A DNA stretch of 64,000 nucleotides from CALMEC01 sp963706315 (lineage in GTDB: Bacteria; Actinomycetota; Thermoleophilia; Miltoncostaeales; Miltoncostaeaceae), in contig CAVPMA010000015.1 of the NCBI GenBank assembly GCA_963706315.1, positions 620,001-684,000 of the forward strand, given 5' to 3'. The notes below the pieces were generated by a model that saw only the letters and a program-made list of their open reading frames with translations, searched no databases and was not told where the DNA came from. Positions 34,424-43,534 of the stretch are shown in pieces; positions within the stretch are counted from its first letter, which is position 1; each line of letters opens with the position of its first letter. Both the position numbers and the translations under genes were made by a program.

Positions 34424-34852
34424 GTGCCCGCCGATCGGCGCCTGCGACTCGCCATCGGCTCCCTCGCCGTCGTCGGTCTCGTGATCTCCGGGTACCTCAC
34501 GTCGGTACGGCTCATGGGGGAGTCGCCGGCCTGCGTCATCGGCGGGAGCTGTGCCGCCGTCCAGTCCAGCCGGTATGCGGAGCTCGCCGGCATCCCGGTC
34601 GCGGTGCTCGGCCTCTTCGGCTACGGAGCACTCCTCCTGTCAGCACTCCTCGCGGGCCCGATGGCGAAGCTGCTCGGACTGCTGGCCGGCGTCGTGGGGG
34701 TCGGCTTCTCAATCTGGCTGACCTACGTCGAGCTCGGGGTGATCGACGCCGTGTGCCCCTGGTGCGTCACCAGCGCCGTGGTCGTCACGATCGCCGCGAG
34801 CCTCGCGCTGTGGCGAGTGATGCTGCCCGAACCTGAGTACTCGCACGCGTAA
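34424..34852 (+). CDS. Vitamin K epoxide reductase (VKOR) family protein
   Basis: 142 residues, start GTG at 34424. Four to five membrane helices. The loop cysteines are 37 and 43 (ACVIGGSC) and the active-site pair is CPWC at 111-114. VKOR replaces DsbB in actinobacteria, passing electrons from the DsbA-like partner to quinone. The 240 bases after it show no gene. Confidence 0.9.
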   Translation: MPADRRLRLAIGSLAVVGLVISGYLTSVRLMGESPACVIGGSCAAVQSSRYAELAGIPVAVLGLFGYGALLLSALLAGPMAKLLGLLAGVVGVGFSIWLTYVELGVIDAVCPWCVTSAVVVTIAASLALWRVMLPEPEYSHA

Positions 34853-35092
34853 GTATCACCACGTCCCCGGCTGCAAACCGTCTTCATTCAGACTCTGTCC
34901 TCGGTCCCACCGGCGCGACCTCCAGTAGCGGCGGGACACTGCGTCCTCGCCTGATGACGAACGAGGGATCGGCGAGGGGCGCAGCCCCGCGGTCGAACCC
35001 TCGATCGACACGCCGGGGACGAGCGGACACGTCCGTTCACCCGACTCGGCTTTTCGCTCGGGAAACGTTCGCGTACTCACGCGTGGGAGCAC

Positions 35093-36151
35093 TTAGCTCG
35101 CCGGCGTGCCCGGCCGCAGCCGGTAGATCGCCCCGCTGCTCCAGTCGCCCACGAGGAGGCCGTGTGGCCCCGCCACGACGGCGAGGGGGTTCGTGAAGCC
35201 CGTCGCGAAGACGCTTGCGCGGCCGCGCCACCGGCCGTCGGGCAGGCGGGTGAGCGCCACCCGGACGAGGTCGTGGCCGGTGCGCGGCAGCGACGACGAC
35301 CCGAACTGCGCGATGAATGCGGACGTGCCGTACCTCGCGCCCCAGGTGCGGTCGATCACGGCGACGCCGTCGGCGGACGCATGCGGCGGCAACCCGACGA
35401 GCGGCGACGACACGCCGATGCACGCCGGGGCGCCCTGGTGCCAGCAGTCGGGGTACCCGTAGCGGCGGCCGGGCACGATCACGTTCAGCTCGTCCGGCGG
35501 CGCGTCGCGGCCGAGATCGTCCCGGCCGTTCTCCGTGGCCAGGAGCACGCCCCGGTCCGGGATGAACGCCAGGCCGTAGGGGTTGCGAAGGCCACGGGCG
35601 ACGACCCGCACGCCCTGGCCGTTCGGGAGGAAGGAGATGATCGCGGCCTCGTACGGGTGCGTCGGCGGGCACGCATTACACGTCGAGCCGACGCCCAGGT
35701 ACAGGCGCCCGTCGGGGCCGACGGTGACGGCGTCGTTCTGGTGGCTGCCCGTCGGCAGGCCGCGGATCACGTTCCGGTGCCGCGTGAAGCGAAACCCCGT
35801 GAGCCCGCCGTAGGCATCGACCCGTCCCGTCGAGGACACGTAGAGCTCGTCGCGACGCCACACCAGCCCGAGCGGCCGCTGGAGCCCGGAGAGTACGAGC
35901 ACCGGCGGGCGGCCTCGTCGCGGTACGACGTACACGCGCCCGTCGAGTTGCGGTCCTCGCGGGCTCGACGTCACCCAGAGTCGATTGCGCGCGTCGAGGG
36001 CGAACGCCGCCGGGTTCGGCACCGTCGCCCAGACGTCGGCGCGAATGTCCGCGGGAGCCGCCAGGCCCGCGCCGGCCGGCATGAGCGCCGCCCGCGCCCC
36101 GACCGGCATCGCAGCGACCACCAGGAGCGCCGCGAGGAGGGGCCCCTTCAC
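35093..36151 (-). CDS. Secreted PQQ-dependent sugar dehydrogenase-like beta-propeller
   Basis: 352 residues, start GTG at 36151 overlapping the sixA stop. Signal peptide GPLLAALLVVAAMPVGARA. The propeller repeats resemble the soluble aldose/glucose dehydrogenase (GDH-B, YliI) family: LVWRRDELYVSSTGRVDAYG, VTVGPDGRLYLGVGS, RNPYGLAFIPD and VVAGPHGLLVGDWSSGAIYR. CNACPPTH near 210 and CWHQGAPAC near 265 could form disulfides. Cofactor dependence on PQQ is inferred from the family. Confidence 0.82.
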   Translation of the reverse strand: MKGPLLAALLVVAAMPVGARAALMPAGAGLAAPADIRADVWATVPNPAAFALDARNRLWVTSSPRGPQLDGRVYVVPRRGRPPVLVLSGLQRPLGLVWRRDELYVSSTGRVDAYGGLTGFRFTRHRNVIRGLPTGSHQNDAVTVGPDGRLYLGVGSTCNACPPTHPYEAAIISFLPNGQGVRVVARGLRNPYGLAFIPDRGVLLATENGRDDLGRDAPPDELNVIVPGRRYGYPDCWHQGAPACIGVSSPLVGLPPHASADGVAVIDRTWGARYGTSAFIAQFGSSSLPRTGHDLVRVALTRLPDGRWRGRASVFATGFTNPLAVVAGPHGLLVGDWSSGAIYRLRPGTPAS

Positions 36152-36633
36152 CCGGCGAGGCGCCGCAGGGTCGACGGCGGGTAGAGCGCCGTGAGCACGC
36201 CGGCCCGGGCCCGCGGCTCGTCGAGCTCGATCAGCGCCAGCGATCCCTTCTTGAATTCCGCGAGGCCGCCGGAAATGAGGTCGGACGCCACGAGCGTAAG
36301 GTCGGGCTGATGGCCGCACACCAGCACCGACTCCGCGTCCGGGTGCTCGAGCAGTACGTCGATGAGCGCGTCAACGTCCAGCCCGGGCCGCAGCCGTTCG
36401 TCGACAACGGGGCCCTGCCCGAGCGCGTCACCCACGATCTCGGCGGTCTGCACGCATCTGGTGAGCGGGCTCGTCAGGACCAGCTCGAACGTGAGCCCGA
36501 GCCGCACCATTCCCGCCGCGGCGTCGCGCATCCGTCGTCGCCCGACGTCGGTGAGCCGGCGCGGGCCGTCCTGCCAGTCGGTGGCCGGGCCGGCGTCCTC
36601 CGCGACCCCGTGTCGGAGCAGGGCGAGCTGCAT
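36148..36633 (-). CDS. sixA: Phosphohistidine phosphatase SixA-like
   Basis: 161 residues, start ATG at 36633 giving MQLALLRHGVAED. Histidine phosphatase motif RHG at 7-9, the second arginine in TSPLTRCVQTAEIV near 55, and the second histidine in LVCGHQPDLT near 107. SixA removes phosphate from histidine on HPt domains; the substrate here is unknown. It is upstream of, and overlaps, the sugar dehydrogenase gene. Confidence 0.88.
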   Translation of the reverse strand: MQLALLRHGVAEDAGPATDWQDGPRRLTDVGRRRMRDAAAGMVRLGLTFELVLTSPLTRCVQTAEIVGDALGQGPVVDERLRPGLDVDALIDVLLEHPDAESVLVCGHQPDLTLVASDLISGGLAEFKKGSLALIELDEPRARAGVLTALYPPSTLRRLAG

Positions 36634-37013
36634 CAAGCGGTGGGTGGTACGGGCATCCGGGTAGCCTGGCGGCGACACGGCGAATCTTCAAGCGGCACCC
36701 CCGGCACCTCGGAAAGCCTGCGCAGCCGATGGCATGGAACCGATGCATCAGCCCCTCCTGCTGAGGCTCACGAGCTTGGCGGAGGGTCCCGGAGGATTCG
36801 TCGTTCCGCGTCGCGATGTTCACCTCCACGTCGGCCATCTGCGTGACCGGGCTGGCCGTGGTCGACACCGCGACATACTTCACTCCGTTCGGGCAGGGCG
36901 TCGTCCCGCGACGCCCGATACCGTCCTGACCAGGGCGACGTGCTCGTCGTCGCGGGCGAGCCGCGTAAAGCCGAAGAGTCCGCGTCGCTCGACCAACGCA
37001 ACCGGGAGGGTTC
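36634..37013. other. Intergenic region upstream of fabI
   Basis: 380 bases without a convincing gene. Short minus-strand frames exist but none has a ribosome site with a recognisable domain. The right end holds the fabI ribosome site gggagg at about 37003. Confidence 0.5.
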
Positions 37014-37790
37014 ATGGGGGTTCTCGAGGGGAAGACCGCGCTCGTGGTGGGGGTGGCGAACAAGCGCAGCATCGCCTGGGCGATCGCGGAGGCACTGGCC
37101 GCCGAGGGCGCGCGCTGCGCCTTCACCTTCCAGAACGAGCGGGTAGAGGCGGATGTCCGCAAGCTCTCCGGCACCCTCCCGAACCCCGGGCCGGTGCTGC
37201 CCCTCGACGTGCAGGACCCGGCGCAGCTCGACGCGGCGGTCGACGGCGCGGCGGCCGGTCTGGGCGGCCTCGACATCTTGGTGCACGCGGTCGCCTTCGC
37301 GCGCGCGGAGGACCTCAGCGGCCGGTTCGTCGACACGTCGAAGGACGGCTTCGAGCTCGCGCTGGACATCTCCGCGTTCTCGCTCACGGAGCTCGCGCGC
37401 CGCGCCGAGTCACACATGGCGGCCAGGGGCGGCGGCTCCATCATGGCGCTCAGCTACATCGCCGCCGAGCGGGCGGTTCCCGGCTACAACGTCATGGGCG
37501 TCGCCAAGTCGACGCTCGAGTCGATCGTGCGGTACCTCGCGTGGGACCTCGGCGATTCGGCGATCCGTGTCAACGCGATCTCGGCGGGGCCGGTACGGAC
37601 GCTCGCCGCGCGTTCGATTCCGGGGTTCATGGACATGGCCGACAAGGCCGCCGAGCGCTCGCCGCTTCGCCGGTCGATCAGCGCCGGAGAGGTCGCGGGT
37701 GCCGCGCTGTTCCTCGCGTCCCCTTGGTCGAGCGGGGTAACCGGGCACGTGCTCTATGTCGATGCCGGGTACCACGCGATGGGGCTGTGA
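37014..37790 (+). CDS. fabI: Enoyl-[acyl-carrier-protein] reductase (NADH)
   Basis: 258 residues. FabI features are the Rossmann start VVGVANKRSIAWAIAEAL near 11, the VHAVAFA block near 91 and the catalytic Y-x6-K in GYNVMGVAKSTLES near 157, with AISAGPVRTLAA downstream. Start ATG at 37014 with gggagg upstream. It reduces the double bond in each round of fatty-acid elongation (type II synthase). No other fab gene is beside it. Confidence 0.95.
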   Translation: MGVLEGKTALVVGVANKRSIAWAIAEALAAEGARCAFTFQNERVEADVRKLSGTLPNPGPVLPLDVQDPAQLDAAVDGAAAGLGGLDILVHAVAFARAEDLSGRFVDTSKDGFELALDISAFSLTELARRAESHMAARGGGSIMALSYIAAERAVPGYNVMGVAKSTLESIVRYLAWDLGDSAIRVNAISAGPVRTLAARSIPGFMDMADKAAERSPLRRSISAGEVAGAALFLASPWSSGVTGHVLYVDAGYHAMGL

Positions 37791-37862
37791 CGGCGAGCGA
37801 CCTCGAGTCCGCGGGCACGGTGCGCGCGCAAGATGGACGACCCCCCGGCGTAGCCTCTCTAC

Positions 37863-39128
37863 ATGGCTGATCCCCGTTACACCGGCGCGCTCGCCGAAGC
37901 GCTGGCCCCGGACGTGCTCGAGCGCTTCCAGAGGTACGTACGCATCGACACTCAGGCCGATCCCACCTCGCAAACCGTGCCGAGCAGCGCCAAGCAGCTC
38001 GACTTGTCACGGCTGCTCGTGGCGGAGCTCAGGGCGGCCGGCCTTGCGGATGCCGAGCTGACCGACCATGGGATCGTCTACGCGACCCTCTCCGGGACGG
38101 CCCCGGCCGCGCCGACCGTGGGGTTGATCGCCCATGTGGACACCTCGTTCGATGCCCCCGCCGCGAACGTCCGCCCGATCGTCCACGAGTGCTGGGACGG
38201 TGCCCCGATCGTGCTGCCGGGCGATCCCGCCCAGGTGCTCGACCCGGCGGAGCACCCGGCGCTGGCGGCTCGCATCGGCCAGGACCTCGTCACGAGCGAC
38301 GGCACGACCCTCCTCGGCGCGGACGACAAGGCCGGGTTGGCGGAGATCATGGCTGCGGTCGCCCACCTCGCCCGGACGGACGGTCCACCACGCGCGACGG
38401 TACGGGTCGCGTTCACCGTCGACGAGGAGATCGGCAGGGGGACCCAGCATTTCGACGTGGCCCGATTCGGAGCGCGTTTCGCGTACACGTTCGACGGCTC
38501 CGGGCTCGGCGAGCTGGAGCTGGAGACGTTCTCTGCCATGGAGGTCCTCGTCACCATTCGCGGGGTGAGCGTCCACCCCGGCACCGCCAAGGACAAGCTG
38601 GTCAACGCCGCCAAGCTCGCCGCTGACCTGGTGGCAGGGCTCCCCCGGGACCGGCTGTCGCCGGAGACCACCGAGGGACGGGAGGGATTCGTCCACCCGG
38701 TCCGGATCGAAGGGGGCGCCGAGCAGGCACGGGTGTCGTTCATCGCGCGCGACCACGACGACCGTCTGCTCGATGAGCACGTCGCCGTGCTCCGCCGCAG
38801 CGCCGACGAGCTCGCGGCCGCGGAGCCGCGCGCGCGCGTCGGGGTCGAGGTGCGGGAGCAGTACCGCAACATGGCCGCGGAACTCGCCAAGCATCCCGAG
38901 GTCGCGACCGCGGCGGAAGCGGCCATCCGGCGGGCCGGGGCCGAGCCGGTGCGGGCGATCGTCCGCGGGGGCACCGACGGGGCGTTCCTCACCGCCATGG
39001 GGCTGCCGACCCCCAACATCTTCACCGGAGGTCAGCTGTACCACTCGGTGCGCGAGTGGGCGTCGGTTCAGGACATGGCCGCGGCGGCGGCCACGGCAGT
39101 GGAGCTCGCCCACGTCTGGGCGGAGTGA
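37863..39128 (+). CDS. pepT: Peptidase T (tripeptide aminopeptidase, M20B)
   Basis: 421 residues. Zinc ligands and catalytic residues are in GLIAHVDTSFDAP near 83, LLGADDKAGLAEIM near 146 and TVDEEIGRGTQHFD near 182; the dimerisation domain contains VSVHPGTAKDKLVNA; the terminal block has IVRGGTDGAFLTAMGLPTPN. It cleaves N-terminal residues from tripeptides in the cytoplasm. Followed 10 bases later by a phosphoesterase gene on the same strand. Confidence 0.95.
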   Translation: MADPRYTGALAEALAPDVLERFQRYVRIDTQADPTSQTVPSSAKQLDLSRLLVAELRAAGLADAELTDHGIVYATLSGTAPAAPTVGLIAHVDTSFDAPAANVRPIVHECWDGAPIVLPGDPAQVLDPAEHPALAARIGQDLVTSDGTTLLGADDKAGLAEIMAAVAHLARTDGPPRATVRVAFTVDEEIGRGTQHFDVARFGARFAYTFDGSGLGELELETFSAMEVLVTIRGVSVHPGTAKDKLVNAAKLAADLVAGLPRDRLSPETTEGREGFVHPVRIEGGAEQARVSFIARDHDDRLLDEHVAVLRRSADELAAAEPRARVGVEVREQYRNMAAELAKHPEVATAAEAAIRRAGAEPVRAIVRGGTDGAFLTAMGLPTPNIFTGGQLYHSVREWASVQDMAAAAATAVELAHVWAE

Positions 39129-39138
39129 GCCGCGCGGC

Positions 39139-39786
39139 ATGGTCGCGCGGATCGGGGTCGTTGCCGATACGCACGTCGGCGAGTGGGTCGCCGAACTGCC
39201 CGACGCGGTGCTGGATGCGCTCGCGGGCGTCGACGTGATCCTCCATGCCGGCGACATCACGGACCTCTCGGTCCTCGAGCGCCTGGCGACGGTCGCGCCG
39301 GTCGTGGCGGTGCAGGGCGACCACGATCGTGCCGCGGGCATCGTCCTGCCGCGGGCCCGCGTGGTGGAGGTCGCCGGCTACCGGATCGGTCTCACGCACG
39401 GCCGCCGGGCGCGGCCGGTCGAGACGGCGTGCGCGCTCGCGTCGGCGGTGGTCGGGCGGGCGGTGCTGATCGGGTTCCATCGGGCGCTTCGCCGCCGCTT
39501 CCGCGACGTCGACGCCGTCGTCTTCGGGCACCTTCACCTTCCCATCATCCGATGGGACGGCGGGATCCTCTACTTCAGCCCGGGCGCGCTGCACAACGCG
39601 GAGCGCGCACCCGGGTTCGCCGCGGGAGGCGTGAGCGCCCGCGCGTATCTCAGGTTCCGCCGGTCCCTGGCCCCCGACCGGGCGGCGACCGCGATCGGGA
39701 TCATCGACGCGGGACCCGAGGGGCTCGTCGCGCGCATCATCCCCATCTCCCCGGGCGACGGAGGCGAGGCGGCGGCGCCAGTTTGA
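39139..39786 (+). CDS. YfcE/MJ0936-type metallophosphoesterase
   Basis: 215 residues. Calcineurin-like motifs: GVVADTHVG (DxH), ILHAGDITD (GDxxD), VQGDHDR where GNHD is usual, GLTHGRR and FGHLHLPII. Family members hydrolyse cyclic or model phosphodiesters; the natural substrate is unknown. The GDHD instead of GNHD keeps the terminal His-Asp but replaces the metal-bridging Asn by Asp. Its last 50 bases overlap a convergent small gene. Confidence 0.88.
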   Translation: MVARIGVVADTHVGEWVAELPDAVLDALAGVDVILHAGDITDLSVLERLATVAPVVAVQGDHDRAAGIVLPRARVVEVAGYRIGLTHGRRARPVETACALASAVVGRAVLIGFHRALRRRFRDVDAVVFGHLHLPIIRWDGGILYFSPGALHNAERAPGFAAGGVSARAYLRFRRSLAPDRAATAIGIIDAGPEGLVARIIPISPGDGGEAAAPV

Positions 39787-39943
39787 GCTCGACCTGGTCG
39801 TCCGGCTCCGTGTGGGCGTGCTTGGTCTTGGCGTGCATCACGGCGGCGTCGAGGAGGTCCTCCTCGGGGCCCTCGATCACGAGGGTGCATCCGCTCCCGC
39901 TCGGCGTCTTGCCGCAGTCAATCCGGTAACGCCGCCGAGCCAT
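39737..39943 (-). CDS. DUF1059-like small protein
   Basis: 68 residues: RYRIDCGKTPSGSGCTLVIE, then LLDAAVMHAKTKHAHTEPDD. This is the DUF1059 pattern of an N-terminal Cys pair, an Asp-Glu stretch and HAKxxH helix. Function unknown. Overlaps the 3' end of the convergent phosphoesterase gene by 50 bases. Confidence 0.65.
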   Translation of the reverse strand: MARRRYRIDCGKTPSGSGCTLVIEGPEEDLLDAAVMHAKTKHAHTEPDDQVELKLAPPPRLRRPGRWG

Positions 39944-39954
39944 TTCGTCCCCAC

Positions 39955-40299
39955 TCAGTTCAGCAGGTCGCCGCCGATCGATTCCTCGGCGGCGGACGGT
40001 CCGACGACGAGATCCGCGACCTCGAAGACCCCGTCGACGCCGGTCTCGGCGACGAATGCGGCCATCGCGGCGAATCGCACCCGCTGCATCTCTTGGAGTT
40101 CGGGCGACGCACGCAGCGCGTCGAACTCGTCGCGGGTGAGGTCGAAGAAACCAAACGAGATGACGCGGTCGGGGTCGGTCGTGTCCCTGAGGTGGTAGGC
40201 CCGAATGAGGCTCTCGGGCTGCTCCTCCGGCTCCCAGGCCGCGCGGAACTGTTCGAAGGTTCCCGGCTTCAGACGTCGCTCGGTCAGCAGGCACATCAT
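39955..40299 (-). CDS. Dimeric alpha-beta barrel (ABM-like) protein
   Basis: 114 residues from ATG 40299. MMCLLTERRLKPGTFEQFRA, then RAYHLRDTTDPDRVISFGFF, follow the pattern of antibiotic-biosynthesis-monooxygenase-like or EthD-like ferredoxin folds. No catalytic assignment is possible. It may be co-transcribed with the DUF1059 gene 11 bases downstream. Confidence 0.6.
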   Translation of the reverse strand: MMCLLTERRLKPGTFEQFRAAWEPEEQPESLIRAYHLRDTTDPDRVISFGFFDLTRDEFDALRASPELQEMQRVRFAAMAAFVAETGVDGVFEVADLVVGPSAAEESIGGDLLN

Positions 40300-40487
40300 C
40301 GGCGTACCTCCCGGTCTCGTTGCACGGCATCATAGGCACCCCTGCGAGAACCGTGCCACCCGTTGTCACGCGACTCGGTGTGCGGGTGCGCCCATCGCGC
40401 TGCGGACCGACACTGGTTGCTTATCGGGGCTCTCGGGCCGGCGGAGCGCAGGCCGGTCTGCTGTGCGCGGATGGGGTGCGCTGCGCC

Positions 40488-41849
40488 TCAGATTTGGGCG
40501 GCGGCCTCCGCATGCGCCGGCTGGGTGGCGAGCGCACTCGCCGTCACGATCGACAGGACGGCCGCGACGGCGAGCACGACGAAGCCGGTCGTGAACGCGT
40601 TCGACCCGGCCACGGCGGCGGCAAGGCCGGCGGCGGCGATGGCCCCGGTGTAGCGCACGGTCATGAACACGCCGCTCGCGACCCCGACCATCCCGCCCGG
40701 CGCCGATTCGACGGCGGTGGTCTGGAGCGACGCACCCGCGAAGCCGACCCCGACGCCGGCCAGCGCCACGAACGCGGCCGTGCTGGCGACCTCCGCCGAT
40801 CGCGTGACCAGCACCAGCCCGACTGTCGCGGCGGCGGCGATCACCCCGCCGATCAGAACCGGCGCGCGCCGCCCGAGGCGGTCGCTCAGGCCGCCCCCGA
40901 CCGGCGAGACCACCATCATCGCGCCAGTCATCGCGCCGATCAGCAGCCCGGCGCCGGACGGCCCCAGGCCCAGCTCGCGTTCGGCGAGGATCGGCACGAT
41001 CAGGAGTAGCGAGTACAGGACGAGGTTGTGCAGGAACACCGTCGCCGTCGCCCCCACGTACGGGCGCCGGCTGAACAGCGACAGCGCGACGAACGGCTCG
41101 CGCGCCCGCTGCTCGATCCCGACGAACACGACCAGGAGGACCGCCGCCGCCGCGACGGCTGGCAGCCAGCGCGCCACTCCGTCGGTTGCGAGGAAGAGCG
41201 CTGCGACGATCGCCGCCATGAACGCGGTGAACGCAGCCGCGCCGGCGAGGTCGAAGCTCATCCGGCCGACGGGCCGTGGATGGTCATGGGGCAGCGCGCG
41301 CAGGGCGAGCGCGAGAGCGACCGCGCCGACGGGGAGGTTCACGAGGAAGATCGCATGCCAGCCGAACGCCGCCACCAGGATGCCGCCGAGCACAGGCCCG
41401 ACGGCGGCCGCGAAGCCCATCACCGTCCCGAACCATCCGAACATCCGGCCGCGTCGGTCGGACGGGACGACCTCCCGGAGCAGCGCGGCGGCGCTGGGCA
41501 TCATGAGCCCGCCGAACAGCGCCTGCGCCATCCGAAGGACGACCAGGACCGCGAACCACGGGGCGAACGTGGCGAGCGTCGAGACCGCGATGAAGGCGAC
41601 GAGCCCGGCGAGGAATGCGCGACGGTGCCCGAGGGCGTCGCCGATGCGGCCGCCCACCGGCTGCACGAGGGCCATCACGACGAGGTAACCGCTCACGAGC
41701 CATGTGACGGTGCTGACGCTGACGTCGAGATCGCGCTCGATGTCGAGAAGCGCGACGGCGATCATCGTCGAGTTCAGGGGAACGAGCGCGGCGGCCGTGC
41801 AGAGGCCGGCCACCACGTCCCCGATGTGTCCACGTGCCGGTTCGGTCAC
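40488..41849 (-). CDS. MFS drug exporter, EmrB/QacA (DHA2-like) type
   Basis: 453 residues with 13-14 predicted helices. Motif near helix 1 LVPLNSTMIAVALLDIERDL, motif A GGRIGDALGHRRAF near 66, motif C-like MGFAAAVGPVLGGILVAAFG near 147, and a second motif A GGGLSDRLGRRAPV near 315. Exports hydrophobic drugs by proton antiport. It is downstream of the PEP-mobile-domain gene, 16 bases apart, so it may share its transcript and an antibiotic-related role. Confidence 0.88.
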   Translation of the reverse strand: MTEPARGHIGDVVAGLCTAAALVPLNSTMIAVALLDIERDLDVSVSTVTWLVSGYLVVMALVQPVGGRIGDALGHRRAFLAGLVAFIAVSTLATFAPWFAVLVVLRMAQALFGGLMMPSAAALLREVVPSDRRGRMFGWFGTVMGFAAAVGPVLGGILVAAFGWHAIFLVNLPVGAVALALALRALPHDHPRPVGRMSFDLAGAAAFTAFMAAIVAALFLATDGVARWLPAVAAAAVLLVVFVGIEQRAREPFVALSLFSRRPYVGATATVFLHNLVLYSLLLIVPILAERELGLGPSGAGLLIGAMTGAMMVVSPVGGGLSDRLGRRAPVLIGGVIAAAATVGLVLVTRSAEVASTAAFVALAGVGVGFAGASLQTTAVESAPGGMVGVASGVFMTVRYTGAIAAAGLAAAVAGSNAFTTGFVVLAVAAVLSIVTASALATQPAHAEAAAQI

Positions 41850-41865
41850 GCGGGCTGTGGCTGCG

Positions 41866-43500
41866 TCAGGCGATGAACACCTCGCCGGCGTCGCCGTCGA
41901 CGGTGATCCGCTGGCCGTCCTGGATGATCTGCGTGGCGATCTTCGTTCCCATCACCGCGGGGATGGCGTACTCCCTCGCGACGATCGCCCCGTGAGCGAG
42001 CACGCCGCCGGTGTCGGTGACGAGTGCCGCGATCGAGGCGAAGACCGGGGTCCACGGCGGCGTCGTCGAGCGGCATACGAGGATCTCGCCGGGCTGCACG
42101 AGGTGGAGGTCGTCCACGGATCGAACGACCCGGGCGACGCCCTCCACGCGCCCGCGGGAGCCCGCGGATCCGCGCAGCACCCGGTCGTCGATCTCGGGCG
42201 GCCCGGGCTTGCCGAAGAACTTGACGAGGCCGGGGTCGATCGGGGCGTCAGGGTCCGGCGGGACACCCAGGAACGGCGGGGCGTCGAGGAGGCTGTCGGC
42301 GGCGTAACGCTGCCGTGCCTCGCGGGCACGCGGGTGCACGTCCTCGCCGGCGAGGCCGTCGCGCACCGCGTCGAAGTCGAGGTACCAGATGTCGCCCGGG
42401 TCGGCGATCCGGCCGCGCCCGGCCAGGGTCGTGGCGATCCGCAGGAACGCCCGCCGAGTCGCGCCGGCGAGCGAGCGCTGGTCGATGTAGAAGGCGTGGT
42501 CCTCCTCCAGCGGCCAGGCGGCGAGGGCGACGTGGTAGGCGTGGTCGAAGGCGGCGAGCAGTCCGGGCTCGGTGATCCGCTCGCGGGCGCCGCGAACCAG
42601 CGCCTCCGCCTCGGCGCGCAGCCGCTCACGCTGCCCCTCCGGATCGGCTGCGTCGACGGCGAGATACCGGCGGAGGTTCTCGACCGCGAACGACGGCTCC
42701 TCCACCCAGGTCGGCGACGAGAGGTCCATCGCCTGCGCGCGGTGGCCGTATTCGTCGAGGAACGCCTCGAAGCGCTCACGCCAGGCGCGCCCCTCCGGGC
42801 TGTGGTCCAGGGCGTCGAGCGCGTCGGCGGGTGAGCCGGCCGCGAGGACGGCGGCCACCGACGGGGCGGCCTGCGCCTCGCGGGCGAGGTCCCAGAGGGC
42901 GCGGTCGGCCTCGAGGCTCTTGTTGGGCTCGCCCTGCATGCAGCGGTAGGGCTCCATCTCGTCGGTGCTTCCCGTCGCCTGGACGTAGATCGCGGAGAAT
43001 CGCTCACCGGCCGCGAGCTTGGGGAAGACGATCAGGAAGTGCATCCGCCAGATGTCCACGTCGATCTCGACGAGCCGTGCGAACGCGTCCAGGGCCGCGT
43101 CGGCGTCGCCGCCGAAGTCGAGGGAGTCGATCTCGTCGGTGAGCCGCCGCACCGCGGGGAGGTACTGCGTCTCCCATCGGCTCCGAAGGTTGTCCATGTG
43201 GTCGCCCATCACCGGCAGGTGCTGCTCCATCCGCCGGTCGATCTCCTCAGGCGGCACCGCGAGCACAGGGCTGTTGTAGACCCATCCGCTGAACGCGGAG
43301 TGCCGGAGCGTGCGGAGCGGCGAGACGAGCGTCGCGCACGCCGCGGCGACGCCCGGCTCGAGGCATTCGCGTAGGAACGACGAGGTGAGCGGCGTCAGCG
43401 GCGCGGGGAAGTGCATCGCGTCGCGGAACCAGGTCAGGCCGGCGTCGGCGGGCTCCCGCCACACGACGGGGAAGTCGGGCGCGCTCACATGGGCGTTCAT
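41866..43500 (-). CDS. PEP-utilising swivelling-domain protein (rifampin phosphotransferase or phenylphosphate synthase-like subunit)
   Basis: 544 residues, start ATG at 43500. The first 430 residues resemble the substrate-binding middle domain of rifampin phosphotransferase-like proteins (MHFPAPLTPLTSSFLRECLE, SGWVYNSPVL). The end is the phosphohistidine domain, with the swivelling His in GGVLAHGAIVAREYAIPAV and a final GQRITVDGDAGEVFIA. The ATP-binding part is encoded separately, just upstream. Split pairs are known for phenylphosphate synthase; rifampin phosphotransferase is normally one chain. The substrate is open. Confidence 0.78.
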   Translation of the reverse strand: MNAHVSAPDFPVVWREPADAGLTWFRDAMHFPAPLTPLTSSFLRECLEPGVAAACATLVSPLRTLRHSAFSGWVYNSPVLAVPPEEIDRRMEQHLPVMGDHMDNLRSRWETQYLPAVRRLTDEIDSLDFGGDADAALDAFARLVEIDVDIWRMHFLIVFPKLAAGERFSAIYVQATGSTDEMEPYRCMQGEPNKSLEADRALWDLAREAQAAPSVAAVLAAGSPADALDALDHSPEGRAWRERFEAFLDEYGHRAQAMDLSSPTWVEEPSFAVENLRRYLAVDAADPEGQRERLRAEAEALVRGARERITEPGLLAAFDHAYHVALAAWPLEEDHAFYIDQRSLAGATRRAFLRIATTLAGRGRIADPGDIWYLDFDAVRDGLAGEDVHPRAREARQRYAADSLLDAPPFLGVPPDPDAPIDPGLVKFFGKPGPPEIDDRVLRGSAGSRGRVEGVARVVRSVDDLHLVQPGEILVCRSTTPPWTPVFASIAALVTDTGGVLAHGAIVAREYAIPAVMGTKIATQIIQDGQRITVDGDAGEVFIA

Positions 43501-43534
43501 CTGACGTTCATCTCCCTTGTTCACGTTGTCTTCG

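Noticed and set aside
34853..35092. A similar pair gtactcgcacgcgt and cgtactcacgcgt as a regulatory repeat
   Set aside because: Short and single-spaced, with one copy inside the end of the VKOR gene; likely chance.
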